In this document: one piece after another, positions 21,901-33,096 of the stretch
How the letters are laid out: each line of letters starts with the position of its first letter
Position numbering within the stretch: position 1 is the first letter of the stretch
NCBI GenBank assembly: GCA_911728435.2
Contig: OU452207.1
Coordinates: 16,579,682-16,643,681, forward strand
Source: Apoderus coryli
Taxonomy: Eukaryota > Arthropoda > Insecta > Coleoptera > Attelabidae
Direction: 5' to 3'
Length of the DNA: 64,000 nt
Notes under the pieces: generated by a model
The model's input: the letters and a program-made list of their open reading frames with translations, nothing else
Databases searched by the model: none
What the model was told of the DNA's origin: nothing
Made by a program: the position numbers and the translations under genes

Positions 21901-24312
21901 CACAGGCCAACAAAATGAAAAAAAAAATTTGGTGCCAGAAATCTAACATCTGATTTTAGATGTTTTTAATGTGCTGATTCCAAAAATGCCACCAGATTTT
22001 TTCTATCAGCTCTAGTTTTTGAGATACACGTTACAGGTTAAATGATATATTTTTTTCTGATAAAGGACAACAAATAAAGAGATAAATATGTACTTAATCG
22101 TCAAAATAGGAATTTCCCAGAATCTAATTAGCCAAATGGATACCTGGAATTGTCCCTGACCCAATGTTCCTATACTAGGAACTACTCAATACAATGCTCT
22201 TACTTACTTTTATACCTGTAATTGCCTATGACCCGATCCTTCTATACCTGCTTGGCTGTACTTGATTTAGTATATTACTGAGTTTTCCCAAGTAAAGTTG
22301 TGCTATCATTTTGTGTAAATTTTGGTCGTTTTGTAGTATCAAGACACTAAACTGAAACAATGGCATCCACAAGCAGACGTACCTGTGCAAATCATCCCGA
22401 TGTTTTTTGTTATGTGTGTGGTGAATACACTTTGAAAGAGAGCAGAAAAAGGATTTCTGACTTTGTGAAAAGAGCTTATCTTGCCTATTTTGGCGTTCAT
22501 TTAGGAGATCAAGATAAATCTTGGGCCCCACATTTCATATGTAAAACATGTGTTGAACATTTGCGACAGTGGACAACTGGAAAGAGGAAGTGCCTAAAGT
22601 TTGGTGTACCAATGGTTTGGAGAGAACCGCGGAACCATCATGACGACTGCTATTTTTGTCTCGTTAATATTAAAGGCATAAATAGAAACAATAGACACAA
22701 ATGGACATATCCTGATCTAGATTCTGCAAGAAGGCCTGTAGTGCATTCGGAAGAAATACCCGTTCCATCATTCAGCAGTCTACCCAAACTGACAGAAGAT
22801 GATACAGAAACATCAACGTCTGACGAAGTTAAAAGAATTCAATCAGAAAACGACAGCGATTTTGAAGCAGATTTAGCAACTCCGCAGTGTTTCAATCAAG
22901 AAGAACTAAACGATCTTATAAGAGACCTGAATCTCTCAAAGGAATCCGCTGAATTACTTGCATCCAGATTAAAAGAAAAAAATCTACTTTGTCGAGGTAC
23001 TAATATTACATTTTATCGTAAAAGAGATAAGGATCTGCTGCCTTTTTTCACTCAGGAAAATGACTTGGTATTCTGTAACAATATAAAAGGGCTCTTAGAA
23101 AAAATGGGTTTGCCTGAATACACTCCAGATGATTGGCGCCTTTTTATTGACAGTTCAAAACGTAGTTTAAAATGTGTTCTTTTACATAACGGTAACAAAG
23201 ATGGCTCAATTCCTATTGGTCATTCTACTACCATGAAGGAAGAATATGAAACAATAGCATTAGTTTTGAGAAAAATTAAATACGAAGAACATCAGTGGTC
23301 AATTTGTGTTGATTTAAAAATGATTAACTTCCTCCTTGGACAGCAGAGTGGTTATACAAAATATCCTTGTTTTTTGTGCCTTTGGGACAGCAGAGCTAAA
23401 AATGAGCACTGGGTTAACAAAAATTGGCCTTCAAGAGATGTCATGATTCAAGGAATACAAAACGTGATCAACGAACCTTTGGTTTCAAGAGAAAAAATCT
23501 TACTTCCGCCCTTGCATATCAAGCTAGGCCTAATGAAGCAATTTGTGAAGGCCTTAAATCGAGATGGAAATTGTTTTGGGTATTTGTCACGTAAATTTCC
23601 TGGCATTAGCACGGAAAAACTAAAAGCTGGTATATTTGATGGTCCTCAAATAAGGCAACTTGTTAAAGATCCACAATTCACCACATCAATGAACGAGACT
23701 GAATCTAACGCTTGGAGTTCATTTGTTCAAGTAGTACAAAATTTTCTTGGCAATCATAAAGCAGACAATTACGTAGAATTAGTGGAAACTATGCTTTCAA
23801 ATTTTAATATTCTCGGCTGTAACATGAGTATAAAAGTTCACTACCTCCACAGCCACCTAGATCGTTTTCCAGAAAACTTAGGTGATTGTAGTGAAGAACA
23901 GGGGGAAAGATTCCACCAGGATATTAAAACTATGGAAGATCGTTATCAAGGACGATGGGATAGCCACATGATGGCGGACTACTGCTGGAGCCTTCAGCGA
24001 GACTGCCCTAGTAAACTCCATTCTAGAAAATCGTATAAAAGAAAATTTTTATGTGATTAGTGACTAATGTAATTATGTAAATTAAGTTTTTGCAATAAAT
24101 ACTTAAATCCATGTGTCTTTGTTTTTTTTAACTGTCAATAGTAATATTATATATTATAACAGTTATAACGTAAATTATATACACAATTTTTTAAAAAATC
24201 TCAAAAACTAGATCTGATAGACAAAATCTGAGAACCTTTTTACATTCTGCATCCAAAAATTACTCAGGAACAGTTAAAAAATCGCAGGCACCAAAATGTG
24301 TGTTGGCCTGTG
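21901..24312 (+). mobile_element. 2.4 kb DNA transposon with CACAGGCC ends, inserted in Maverick copy 1
   Basis: The ends are CACAGGCCAACA and its inverse TGTTGGCCTGTG, with further similarity inward (TTTGGTGCC on both sides). TTA flanks both ends (21898-21900 and 24313-24315) and copy 2 carries the uninterrupted site GCATTATGAATAAGC. A 3-bp duplication with CAC-ends is typical of CACTA/Mirage/Chapaev (CMC) elements. It carries a single intact gene. Confidence 0.88.
22360..24060 (+). CDS. Putative CMC-type transposase, 566 aa, intact
   Basis: The only gene of the CACAG-ended element. The N-terminal ~100 residues hold Cys/His pairs (CANHPDVFCYVCGEYT, FICKTCVEHLRQW, DDCYFCLVN) that look like paired zinc-binding modules. 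An acidic linker follows. The body has CVDLKMINFLLGQQSGY, KYPCFLCLWDSRA, LPPLHIKLGLMKQFVKALN and, near the end, HYLHSHLDRFPENLGDCSEE and QGERFHQD. The Asp, the CxxC and paired His, and the late Glu recall the RAG1/Transib-Chapaev-CACTA catalytic core, but that is inference from spacing. Homologues are common, unannotated, in insects. No stop or frameshift is present, so the element may be recent. Confidence 0.65.
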   Translation: MASTSRRTCANHPDVFCYVCGEYTLKESRKRISDFVKRAYLAYFGVHLGDQDKSWAPHFICKTCVEHLRQWTTGKRKCLKFGVPMVWREPRNHHDDCYFCLVNIKGINRNNRHKWTYPDLDSARRPVVHSEEIPVPSFSSLPKLTEDDTETSTSDEVKRIQSENDSDFEADLATPQCFNQEELNDLIRDLNLSKESAELLASRLKEKNLLCRGTNITFYRKRDKDLLPFFTQENDLVFCNNIKGLLEKMGLPEYTPDDWRLFIDSSKRSLKCVLLHNGNKDGSIPIGHSTTMKEEYETIALVLRKIKYEEHQWSICVDLKMINFLLGQQSGYTKYPCFLCLWDSRAKNEHWVNKNWPSRDVMIQGIQNVINEPLVSREKILLPPLHIKLGLMKQFVKALNRDGNCFGYLSRKFPGISTEKLKAGIFDGPQIRQLVKDPQFTTSMNETESNAWSSFVQVVQNFLGNHKADNYVELVETMLSNFNILGCNMSIKVHYLHSHLDRFPENLGDCSEEQGERFHQDIKTMEDRYQGRWDSHMMADYCWSLQRDCPSKLHSRKSYKRKFLCD

Positions 24313-24396
24313 TTATCAATAAGCATAATTACATATTATTCTAAATCTAACTACAACATGCAACATACTATTACTAATTCAACACTCATTACACAC

Positions 24397-25012
24397 TTAG
24401 CTATTTGGTGTGCAAGTTAAACAAATGTTTATATCACGAGAAGTCCACAATCTCGAATCACAAACGTCACAAAAAGCCTTATGTCTAAGCGGATACCGCT
24501 CAATATGGATGTCGTAGTGTATATGTTTTGCATACCGCCGCCACATCCCAGCAGGATCATCTGTGTCAGTATATTCTGCTATATACACCTGATAACATTC
24601 GTAACACAGGTTGAAAGCTCTAATTTTTGTAGTTATTTTTGTGTAGGAATAGCTCCTACAACTTCGAGGATTGTTCGTACTAGGTGTCAGAACTTTCTCA
24701 CGCCACTCCTCCGCTACATGATGTTCGTCTACAATACCCTCGTCAGGGTCACTATCCACGACTTCTTCATCATCGGGGTTGGGGTTATTTTCAATACCAC
24801 CCTCCTGAGGATTGACATCATCACTATCGCTTGTTTCGGACTATAACAACAAAATTTTCAAACTTATTAGTGATATGATAATTATTACTAGACAAAAAAA
24901 AAACACATTTGAGAACCATAATGTGTGAAAAGAAATTGTATTTACTTACATGTAAAAGCAATGTTTCCAATGCACAAATTCTAGTCAATCTGCGAATATG
25001 TTTCGAATTCAT
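24397..25012 (-). CDS. Maverick accessory gene, two exons, zinc-ribbon-like, 168 aa
   Basis: Exon 1 (24950-25012) starts at an ATG (MNSKHIRRLTRIC, ending ETLLLH) and meets a canonical GTAAGT donor. Exon 2 (24397-24840) follows an acceptor with a T-rich tract and TATAG. Splicing joins the exons in phase without a stop. The protein has an acidic middle (DSDDVNPQEG, PNPDDEEVVDSDPDEG) and a C-terminal Cys-rich part (CYECYQVYIAEY, CDVCDSRLW, CLTCT) that looks like a zinc ribbon. A second copy of the C-terminal exon is at 63796-64000, in the matching place of Maverick copy 2. Role unknown; possibly a transcription or host-interaction factor. Confidence 0.6.
24841..24949 (-). other. Predicted spliceosomal intron (109 bp)
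   Basis: GTAAGT donor at 24949-24944, TTATAG acceptor ending at 24841, phase 0. Size is usual for insects. Confidence 0.6.
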
Positions 25013-25543
25013 TTCAAATTATTTTTTAATTCTATACACACTGTGCTAAACTTAAGTTGAAATTTTCAAGTTGTTAATATTAGCAAAAATATGCAACTGT
25101 TGACGTCCACAAATATATTTTAAACTTTTTATTACGACACTAAAATTGTAAAAAATACGCCCACGTATCGACATAAAAGACCCGAGAAAACACGAAAGGA
25201 AAAATAAAGCAGCAGAAACACATCATTGGTCGGATGTAAAATATAATAAAATAAACATAAATATCCCCTACCATCATGTTGTCGGAATTACCGAATTCGG
25301 GGAAAGAGATTGGTTGTGAGAAATGACAAAGCTTTTAAGATTCTAAAAAACAAAAGCCCACCCCCCTGTGGCTTTGAAAATCGTATTTATATCAACACAA
25401 AGACCTACTATTCTACATAATATTGAGTCTATTGTTTAAGTAAACTATATTTTACATTATTCTTTACTCAGTATTAAAAACGTATCTATTTTAATAACTA
25501 TATTTTCCAAAATTTTTTCAAAAGTTGTGCAACTACAGAAATT
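25013..25543. other. AT-rich intergenic stretch between divergent genes
   Basis: Lies between the start of the spliced minus-strand gene and the plus-strand gene at 25544, so it should hold both promoters. No clear TATA element or gene was picked out. Confidence 0.4.
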
Positions 25544-26225
25544 ATGTACTGTGAATTGAGTGATATAGAAATAAACGAGGCGTTAGATGATTATCTGAAA
25601 GATGTACCTGCGACCTCATCTTCATCAGTCGACATTGAAGTAATACAACATCAAGTTGTTGAAAAAAAAAAAAAATACAACGCAGAATCCCCCGAATCTG
25701 CGAATATTGCAGGATATGCAAATAATAGCACCAATGCCGATCCTTCGTCCGCTGAGTCATTCAAATAATAATAATAATAATAATAAATTTATTTGCAGTT
25801 CAAAAAAAAAAACAAGTTACAACTCTAATAATTATTACATTACCAAAAAAACTAGAACTACAAAAAGGTCTATATGGCAGTATAACTACTGATCTTGAAA
25901 TCTAGGCCCGAGAAAGAAAAAAAAACATAATTTACGCTAACCTTACGTAGCTTAAACTACAAAATTCAACAAGAAAACAATATTACAACAATAATAAAAA
26001 AAATGGAAACAAACTTCTAGTTAATAATAAAGAAATAATGTTGATAATATTTTTTATAAAAGTGAATTTAACAAAAGACCACGCAATTTTCGTCTGAATG
26101 TGAAAAGGCTTAACGACTTCAAAGTATCCTGAATCTTATTATACAACTTATATATTTGAAAGGAAAATGATCTCTCGAAACTTGAAGTTCTATGAGCTGG
26201 GGGTGAAAAAAGATTACGGTATTTA

Positions 26226-26437
26226 GATTCTGACCCGGGGACAGCCTCCATACTTATACAATAAAATCACATTCCGTTCTGATGTTCACAATGTGAATAT
26301 TAGTATTCACATTGTGAACATCAGAACGGAAAGAAGAAATGATGTTCACAATGTGAATATTAGTATTCACATTGTGAACATCAGAACGGAATGTGATTTT
26401 ATTGTATAAGTATGGAGGCTGTCCCCGGGTCAGAATC
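26226..26437. repeat. Large imperfect palindrome with palindromes inside each arm
   Basis: GATTCTGACCCGGGGACAGC at the left is the inverse of the sequence ending at 26437. Arms are about 95-100 bp, separated by a short purine-rich centre (AAGAAGAA). Each arm itself contains GATGTTCACAATGTGAATA and its inverse. The right arm is the native LINE coding sequence; the left arm is an inverted extra copy. Confidence 0.9.
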
Positions 26438-26544
26438 GAGTGGAATAAAACCGCTGAATGAAGATGTCTACGAGCTTCCATGGAGAGCCACTTGACATCA
26501 ACGAGTTTATGGCTTACTCGGTCGTACTTCCTGATGCCGAATAT

Positions 26545-28431
26545 TTATCGCAAGCAAGATTTTTGTACACGTTCGATGCGGTTTTTATCAACAGTTAATA
26601 AACTAGGACTATATACGACATCACAGTAATTAAAATTACTGAGCACCAAGGCATCAGTTAGTTTAGTTTTAAGCTCTATTGAAAGTATATGTCTGTGTGG
26701 GTATAACATTTTCAAGGAGGCATGTGATTTTGCAATGCATCCCGAAACATGCTCGGAAAAGCGCAAATCACAATCCATCACAAGACCCAAGTTTCTCGCA
26801 CTCTGAGACACTTTCAAAGAGACATCATTAATTTTAATTTGCATAGAATCTGATATGGTTTGTCTATTTTTACCAAAGAGCAATACCTGAGTCTTTGAAG
26901 GATTTATTGACAGCTGATGTCCCTCCGACCAGCCCAAAAGTGCTTCCAAATCGAAATTAATTTTCCTACAAGCATCTACGTAATCATGAGCATAAAAAGA
27001 GTGCTTTATTTGACTATCATCAGCATACATGAATGTATCGCCAAATGTAACACTTACCGGGAGTGTCACTGTATATATTGAGAATAACAAGGGTCCCAAA
27101 ATCGATCCTTGTGGGACACCACATAATATACTACCTGAGGTGGAGCAACCTCTGTTAGTTTCCACGTATTGAAATCTTCCGGATAGATATCTTTTAATTA
27201 GTTCGATAGCATTTGACGAAAATCCAATGTATTTCAGAATTGCTAGCAAAAGTTCATGGCTAATTTTGTCAAATGCTTTACTATAGTCAACTAAGATCAA
27301 TGATACTAATTTGCCATTATCAATATCACGAAAAATATCGTCCGTAATATCCAGCAGTGATGTTGCGCAACTATATCCTTTACGGAATCCTGATTGCTTA
27401 AAAGGTAAAATATTATATTTTTTAAGATGGTATTTAATTTGGTCACTTAGGATTTTCTCAAAAATTTTTGAAGTTGGCGACAACAATGATATTGGCCGTA
27501 AGTCATTATGCTCAGTTATTTGACTCTTTTTAGGGATTGGAAGCACTTTAGAGGTTTTCCAAGGATTAGGAAAGTTACTAGTAAGTAAAGACGAATTTAT
27601 TATATTGGTTATAAAAGGTAGGATACGGGGGCAACATAATAGCAACATTTCTATGTTTAGTTTGTCTGGTCCAATAGCATTTGTTTTAATATCCACTAAA
27701 TATTTTTTGACCGTGTCTATGTCTATAGTTGAAAAGGCAAACAAATTTTGAAAAGTGCATTTGGAGTTATTGTTGTAAAAATCAATTAAATTTAGATCAG
27801 GAGGAATATATTTAGAAGATTGAAGAAAATAATCATTCATTTTGACCGGGTCATTTAAGTGCAAAGGTATTTCAGATGTTGCCGGTTTTTTGTAGATATC
27901 TAATTTGGACAATGTACTCCACAAAGCACGACTATTTTGTTTTTATTTATTAGTACAATACTGTAAATAAGCTTTTTTTTCATGATTTATAGAATTAGTT
28001 GTAAAGTTTTTTATTTGTTTATAATGCTCCCAATCTTGAGCAGCGCGTGATTGTTTGTATTTTTTAAAAGCTTTGTTTTTTGTTTGAATTAGTTTTTTAA
28101 TAGAATATGTAAACCAGGGTTTGTTAATTTTTTTTGTTTCATAAATCTTTTCTGGAGCTAGAGTATCGAACAGATTAAGAAGCAAATCATTAAAGTATTT
28201 AACTTTTTCATCGACATCATTTATAAAAACAATATTTTCAAAAGGTGTGAGATTGAGTAAATCTGAAAGTAAACCTTTATCAATCTTATTGAGATTTCTT
28301 GTCCTAAATGTGTTTGCATGCCGTTCAAATTTTGGTGCCTTTATTGTGCAATAAGTCAAGAAATGATCTGAAATATTTCCAACGTCTGTAACACCCGAAT
28401 TGTAGAAATCCCATTCAGCACACACAATCAT
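26545..28431 (-). pseudogene. LINE ORF2: endonuclease end, reverse transcriptase
   Basis: Residues from 28431 hold the end of the endonuclease (NISDHFLTYCTI) and a linker (KPWFTYSIKKLIQTKNKAFK). After one stop near 27940 the RT follows: LRPISLLSPTSKIFEKIL, GFRKGYSCATSLLDITDDI, VDYSKAFDKISHELL, GVPQGSILGPLLFSIY and the catalytic MYADDSQI. The C-terminal region (26050-26540) is disrupted by a long inverted duplication. In LINEs this protein nicks the target and copies the RNA in place. Confidence 0.87.
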
Positions 28432-28814
28432 ATGGAAAAAAAATGAAATTGCTGGAGCCCGTTGAAGTAGAGGATACGTGTTCGCAAAGTTTTAATAATA
28501 ACATGTCTATGTTTAAAAAAATGATTATAGACCTCAACAAAAAGCACTCAGACGCAATGATGGAGCTAGTCGAGGAAGAAAACAAAATTTCTTCAATAAC
28601 AATGGAATTGGAGGAATTAAAGAAGGAGTCAGCGGCTTTAGAGGCCCAATTTCGGGCTAGCCAACAAAATGTATGTTCTAAATCGGAGCTGTTGGAGGAT
28701 GTGCGGGGTAATGTGGAAAAACTGCGCAATAATGTGCATCAATTAGAGCTTCGCGATTTGGAAATGGTGGCTGTTTGGGATACCAGCACCATTACACCGA
28801 GGGGGGGTCAATAA

Positions 28815-29189
28815 TTAGATTATTTTAAATTTTTATTTTTTTAATTTATGTATTTTTCATGTATTCTTTTTATTTTGAATAAATATGATGTGTGTATGTT
28901 TATATAGTTAAATAATTCGTTTTTTTTTTCTTTAAAATAAATTGTCGATATTAATTGGTAGTATCTTTTTAATATTGTCTATTACACATGTGGAACTATA
29001 CATTATTTAGAGCAATCAATAAAAAAAAACTATATATTGCATATTACAACACAAAAAAAATCAATAAGTCTGTATGTTAGGGTGTGTTCTTTCACTAGTT
29101 ACACACATAGATAAAATTTATTACTACAATATATTTTTTTTTAATTCCCCACCACAAACCTTATTCAACTATATTAATGAGGACTACTT
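28815..29189. other. AT-rich intergenic stretch, nothing seen
   Basis: Spacer between the coiled-coil gene and the polymerase gene; likely holds the polymerase promoter but no motif is convincing. Confidence 0.4.
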
Positions 29190-29839
29190 TTGAAAATTCA
29201 TTATTTTAACTCAAAAGTTCATAGTGTGAGTTGTAGGACAACTGTTTTAATTTCGAAAATGTATTCGTGTGACGGTTGCAATATGGAATTCACTCATATG
29301 TCGAATTTAAATAGGCATATGAGGCAATCATGTAAACACACCTTAAATATTGAAAATAGTGTGAAAAGACAAAAACTTAATAGTGAAAAAGTTCTGAAAA
29401 TTATGTGCGTGCCATGCGAAATCGAAATAGATTCAATAAAATTAGCGGACATTATAGAAGTATGTTACATAAAAGAAATGCTGCTTGCACAACCGTATCG
29501 GACAATGTGAAAAATGTGTATACAGCATTTAAAGATAGAATTACAACTTTTCGAGTGACACCGGTAAATAAATATGGGGACTATAGCGCGTTTTTTAGTG
29601 AATTAAAACCCTCAATTTTAAAGTTAATTTCCGATGCGTTAAACATACACACAGTCGTTAAAGTTAATTTAGAAGTTTTTAGTATATATAGTCTGCCAAT
29701 TCAAGAAACTATTGAAACTAAATCATTTATTACACATAACAAAAAATTATTGATTTTGGAAGTGATGTTAGTGAAATATATGATTCTTTTATTGAAACTC
29801 TTAAAACTAAATCCGAGGAGTTTTTAGATAGAGAATCTG

Positions 29840-29898
29840 GTAAGTTTTCATTGATTATATCTAAATCACGTTTTATTTTTTTTTCCACGTATTTCCAG
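29840..29898 (+). other. Predicted intron in the polymerase gene (59 bp)
   Basis: A GTAAGT donor directly after GAATCTG and a pyrimidine-rich ATTTCCAG acceptor. Removal restores the family reading E-S-G-W across the junction, phase 1. Confidence 0.6.
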
Positions 29899-30037
29899 GG
29901 TGGAAGCTCGTGGAAAATCTGTTTATTGAAGCAAACATTAATAAATACAAACCAATTCGAGGGTCGTCATTTATTAAATTCCCGAAATATATTCAAAATA
30001 AAAAAGCTGTGATTAATGTGCAAAATGATGATCAACA

Positions 30038-30169
30038 GCACTTGACTCGTGTCAAGAAGCTGCAAATACTACCTTTTAGTAACCAAGTGATAATGTATTA
30101 CGTATATTGTAATTTATTGTAAAACACTTGTCTGGTTCTAATAAACGATATAATAATAATAATAATAAT
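30038..30169 (+). mobile_element. Short LINE/SINE 3' tail inserted in pPolB
   Basis: About 130 bp ending in (ATA)n at about 30149-30169, with AACA on both sides. Polymerase coding sequence ends before it (NDDQQ) and resumes after it (WSILAALYPTSQ). Confidence 0.6.
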
Positions 30170-33096
30170 AACATTGCTTCGTATGGTCAATTTTAGCCGC
30201 CTTGTACCCTACATCACAAAATTCTCAATACACGACATCATATCCACATTATAGCGGAGTTCTTAATTTATTAGTTAGATTTCCCCATGAAATTAAAGGA
30301 CATTACTAAATTCGAAAAACTTAATAATATTTCAATAAACGTTTATGGTTTAGAGAGGGTATTCAACAATAATAAAATGGAATACGATATTGTCGGCCCA
30401 TTGAGGTTTGCTTCTAGGAGATTTTTCCACCATATTAATCGGTTACTTATTAGTGATGATGCTAATGAACGTTATCATTACTGTTGGATAAAAAATCTTT
30501 CTAGATTGTTGTCGAAACAAGTATCAACACATCAACATGGAATTAATTTATGTGACGGTTGTTTATTATTTTTTAGCTCAAATGAATTATTAAAATCGCA
30601 TCAAATGTATGATTGCAATCATATTAGTGTATGCACAACGTCGAAAAATTTGAAAATCGATAAGTTTGGTAAAAGCGTACCGGAAAATATATTAAAATTC
30701 GAAAATTTTGAGAAGCAATTACCCGTACCATTCATAGTTTATGCCGATTTCGAATCAATATTAAAACCAATCACAACGTGTGAACCTAATCCAAAAAATT
30801 CCTATACACATCAGACATTCAAACTTGAGCCGTACGCCTTTTCATACTACATTAAATGTCGTCATGATGATTCAAAATCTAAATTGGTATTATATCGCGG
30901 AGAAAATGCTGCTGAAGAATTTGTATATAGATTGGAGACCGATTTAAAAGTAATTTATAATCGCTATTTAAGCGTAGTTGTACCAATGTTGCCTTTGAAT
31001 GACGATGAAATATTGGAATTCCAGAATGCTAAGAAATGTGCCATATGTAATAGAGAATTTGTAGATACCGATATAAAAGTAATGGATCATGATCATATCA
31101 CAGGGGTTAAACGATCTGGAGCCGCGCATTCAATTTGTAATTTAAATTTTAAAATACAACATTATATTCCAATAGTCTTTCATAATATGTCATACGATAG
31201 TCATCTTTTCATTAAACAGTTGGTCGATAACGATAACGTCAATTAGATGTTATCGCACAGACTAAGGAGAAGTATATGTTGATAACAAAACGAGTTCCTA
31301 TGAATTCATACATTGATAAAAATGGACATTCTAAAACAAGATACATGCCAATGCGATTTATTGATAGTTTTAATTTCCTACAATCATCATTACAAAACCT
31401 TAGTGATAGTTTACACACAGATCAGTTTAATGCCACACGTAAATATTTTGGGAGAACTGAAAAATTTAAATTAATGAGACAAAAAGGTGTGTTCCCATAT
31501 AATTTTTTAGATGATTTGCAAAAATTAAACACCCCATATTTACCAACAAAAGACGATTTTTTAAATTAAATTTTAAATGACGAAGCGGTTAGCGAAGTTG
31601 ATTATAATAGAGCGCAAGAAGTGTGAAAAATATTTGAATGCGAATCCCTAGGACAATATGCAGATATATATTTACAATCTGATGTACTCTTACTATGTGA
31701 CGTATGTGAAAGCTTTAGAGACAAAACCTTAGAGACATATCAATTAGACCCTGGTCACTACATAAGTTTACCATCATTAAGATGGGACAGTATGCTCCGT
31801 TTAACTAAAATTGAACTTGACTTATTGACCGACATAGACATGGTACATTTTTTCAAGGCAGGTATTCGCGGTGGAATTAGTCAGTGTTCTGATAGAATGC
31901 ATGTGGCAAACAATGCATTAATACCTGGTTTTGATGAAAGCAAACCAGAGTTATATTATGTATTTGGATGCAACCAATTTGTATGGTCATTCGATGTCAC
32001 AATCACTACCTGAAAACGACTTTTCTTGGCTATCGAAAGAGGAAATTAGCGAATTAGAACTGTTAAATATAGCCGAACATAATCGACGCGGTTTCATATA
32101 CGAGGTTGACATTGAATATCCCACATATCTCCACGACGAACATTCGGATTTGCCGTTCCTAGTTGAAAGTCTTATACCACCTCTTTCTAAAAGCGTTACG
32201 CCCAAGTTAATCCCAAATTTACTCAATAAAGAGAAATATGTGGTGCATTATCGTACGTTGCAACAGGCTGTAAGACATGGTTTAATAATAAAAAATATCC
32301 ACAGAGTTTTGGGTTTTAATCAATCTCGCTGGTTGAAAAAATATATTGATTTAAATACATCATTGCGTAATAAAACATCTAATAAATTTGAAAAATCGTT
32401 TTACAAAATTATGAATAATTCAATCTACGGAAAATCCGTCGAGATTATAGATAATAGAAAAGATATTAAATTAGTAACGAGTTGGGAAAATAAAGGAAAA
32501 CATTTGGGAGCTCGCGCATTGATCGCGAAACCACATTACAAAACATCTTCGATTTTTACGGAAAACCTGGTAGCAATTCACATGGGTATAATTAAAGATT
32601 TTTTATGATAAACCAATATATCTAGGATTTTCTATATTAGATCTATCCAAAACGGTTGTGTACGTTTTCTTCTACGACGTCTTAAAAAATTTTTTTGGTG
32701 AGAAAATTCATTTATTATATACCGACACAGACTCTCTTATATTCAAAGCGGAAGAAAACTTTTACGATTTCATGAAAGAGAATACACACCATTTCGATAC
32801 ATCCAATTATAATACACAAACCTCTTTAAATATACCCGTCACAGAATCAGTCATAGGGAGATTTAAGGATGAATATCCCAATGACCCAATCCTATCTTTT
32901 TTCGGAACTGGGGCTAAAGCATACTGCTCTATCACACAAAGATGATAAAAGATTTTTAATTCCGAATAGCACAAAATCAATTTCGTGGGGTCATAAAGAT
33001 ATAGCTTTTTATAGTATAAATCCAGAAGAGAGATTAAAAATATTATTAAATATGGTGGAAGAAATGTCGAAATTAATTAAATGTGTTAATAATTAG

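Larger units (their letters stand above)
25769..28437 (-). mobile_element. 5'-truncated CR1/Jockey-type LINE with (TTA)n tail
   Basis: The 3' end on the minus strand is a microsatellite tail (AATAATAAT on the plus strand from about 25767). The element lacks ORF1 and most of the endonuclease. It interrupts the coiled-coil gene. No long target duplication is visible. Confidence 0.8.
25544..28814 (+). pseudogene. Maverick-linked coiled-coil gene, split by a LINE
   Basis: The first part (25544-25768) encodes MYCELSDIEINEALDDYLKD and a Ser/Asn-rich region. The second (28443-28814) encodes a strongly helical chain (MMELVEEENKISSITMELEE, then LRNNVHQLELRDLEMVAVWD). The LINE at 25769-28437 separates them exactly. 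That they are one gene is inferred from strand, position and the inserted LINE; no uninterrupted copy is available here. Function unknown; the neighbours suggest a Maverick gene. Confidence 0.45.
13235..33096. mobile_element. Maverick/Polinton (adintovirus-like) element, copy 1
   Basis: Major capsid, penton-like protein, adenain-type protease, PLA2/pVI-like protein, A32-like ATPase, integrase and pPolB occur together, which defines Maverick/Polinton elements and adintoviruses. Left-side genes run on the minus strand and the ATPase to integrase block on the plus strand. The element carries nested insertions: a LINE tail in the capsid, a copia derivative, a CACAG-ended transposon, a large LINE at 25769-28437 and a small LINE tail in the polymerase. 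The terminal inverted repeats were not found, so the true ends lie at or beyond the given limits. Confidence 0.9.
29190..33096 (+). pseudogene. Maverick protein-primed DNA polymerase B (pPolB), broken
   Basis: N-terminus: a C2H2 finger (CDGCNMEFTHMSNLNRHMRQ) and a second CxxC element (CVPCEIEID). Exonuclease motifs: YADFES (about 30745), FHNMSYDSHLF, SDVLLLCDVCESF. An HNH/zinc-like insert CAICNREF...MDHDHITG, also seen in Polinton polymerases, lies between. Polymerase motifs: YLDATNLYGHSM (A), KIMNNSIYGKSVE (B), LLYTDTDSLIF (C). All core motifs are present but the chain is cut by about six frameshifts or stops, one short LINE-tail insertion (30038-30169) and a predicted intron (29840-29898). 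The end after motif C is shorter than usual. In the family it replicates the linear element from a terminal protein primer. Confidence 0.88.

Noticed and set aside
24481..24846. 121-aa plus-strand frame with apparent membrane segments
   Set aside because: Antisense of the zinc-ribbon-like exon, which is conserved in the other Maverick copy on the minus strand.
25767..25787. Short AAT run as a CRISPR-like or satellite array
   Set aside because: It is simply the microsatellite tail of the minus-strand LINE. No spaced repeat array of CRISPR type exists in the window, as expected for eukaryotic DNA.
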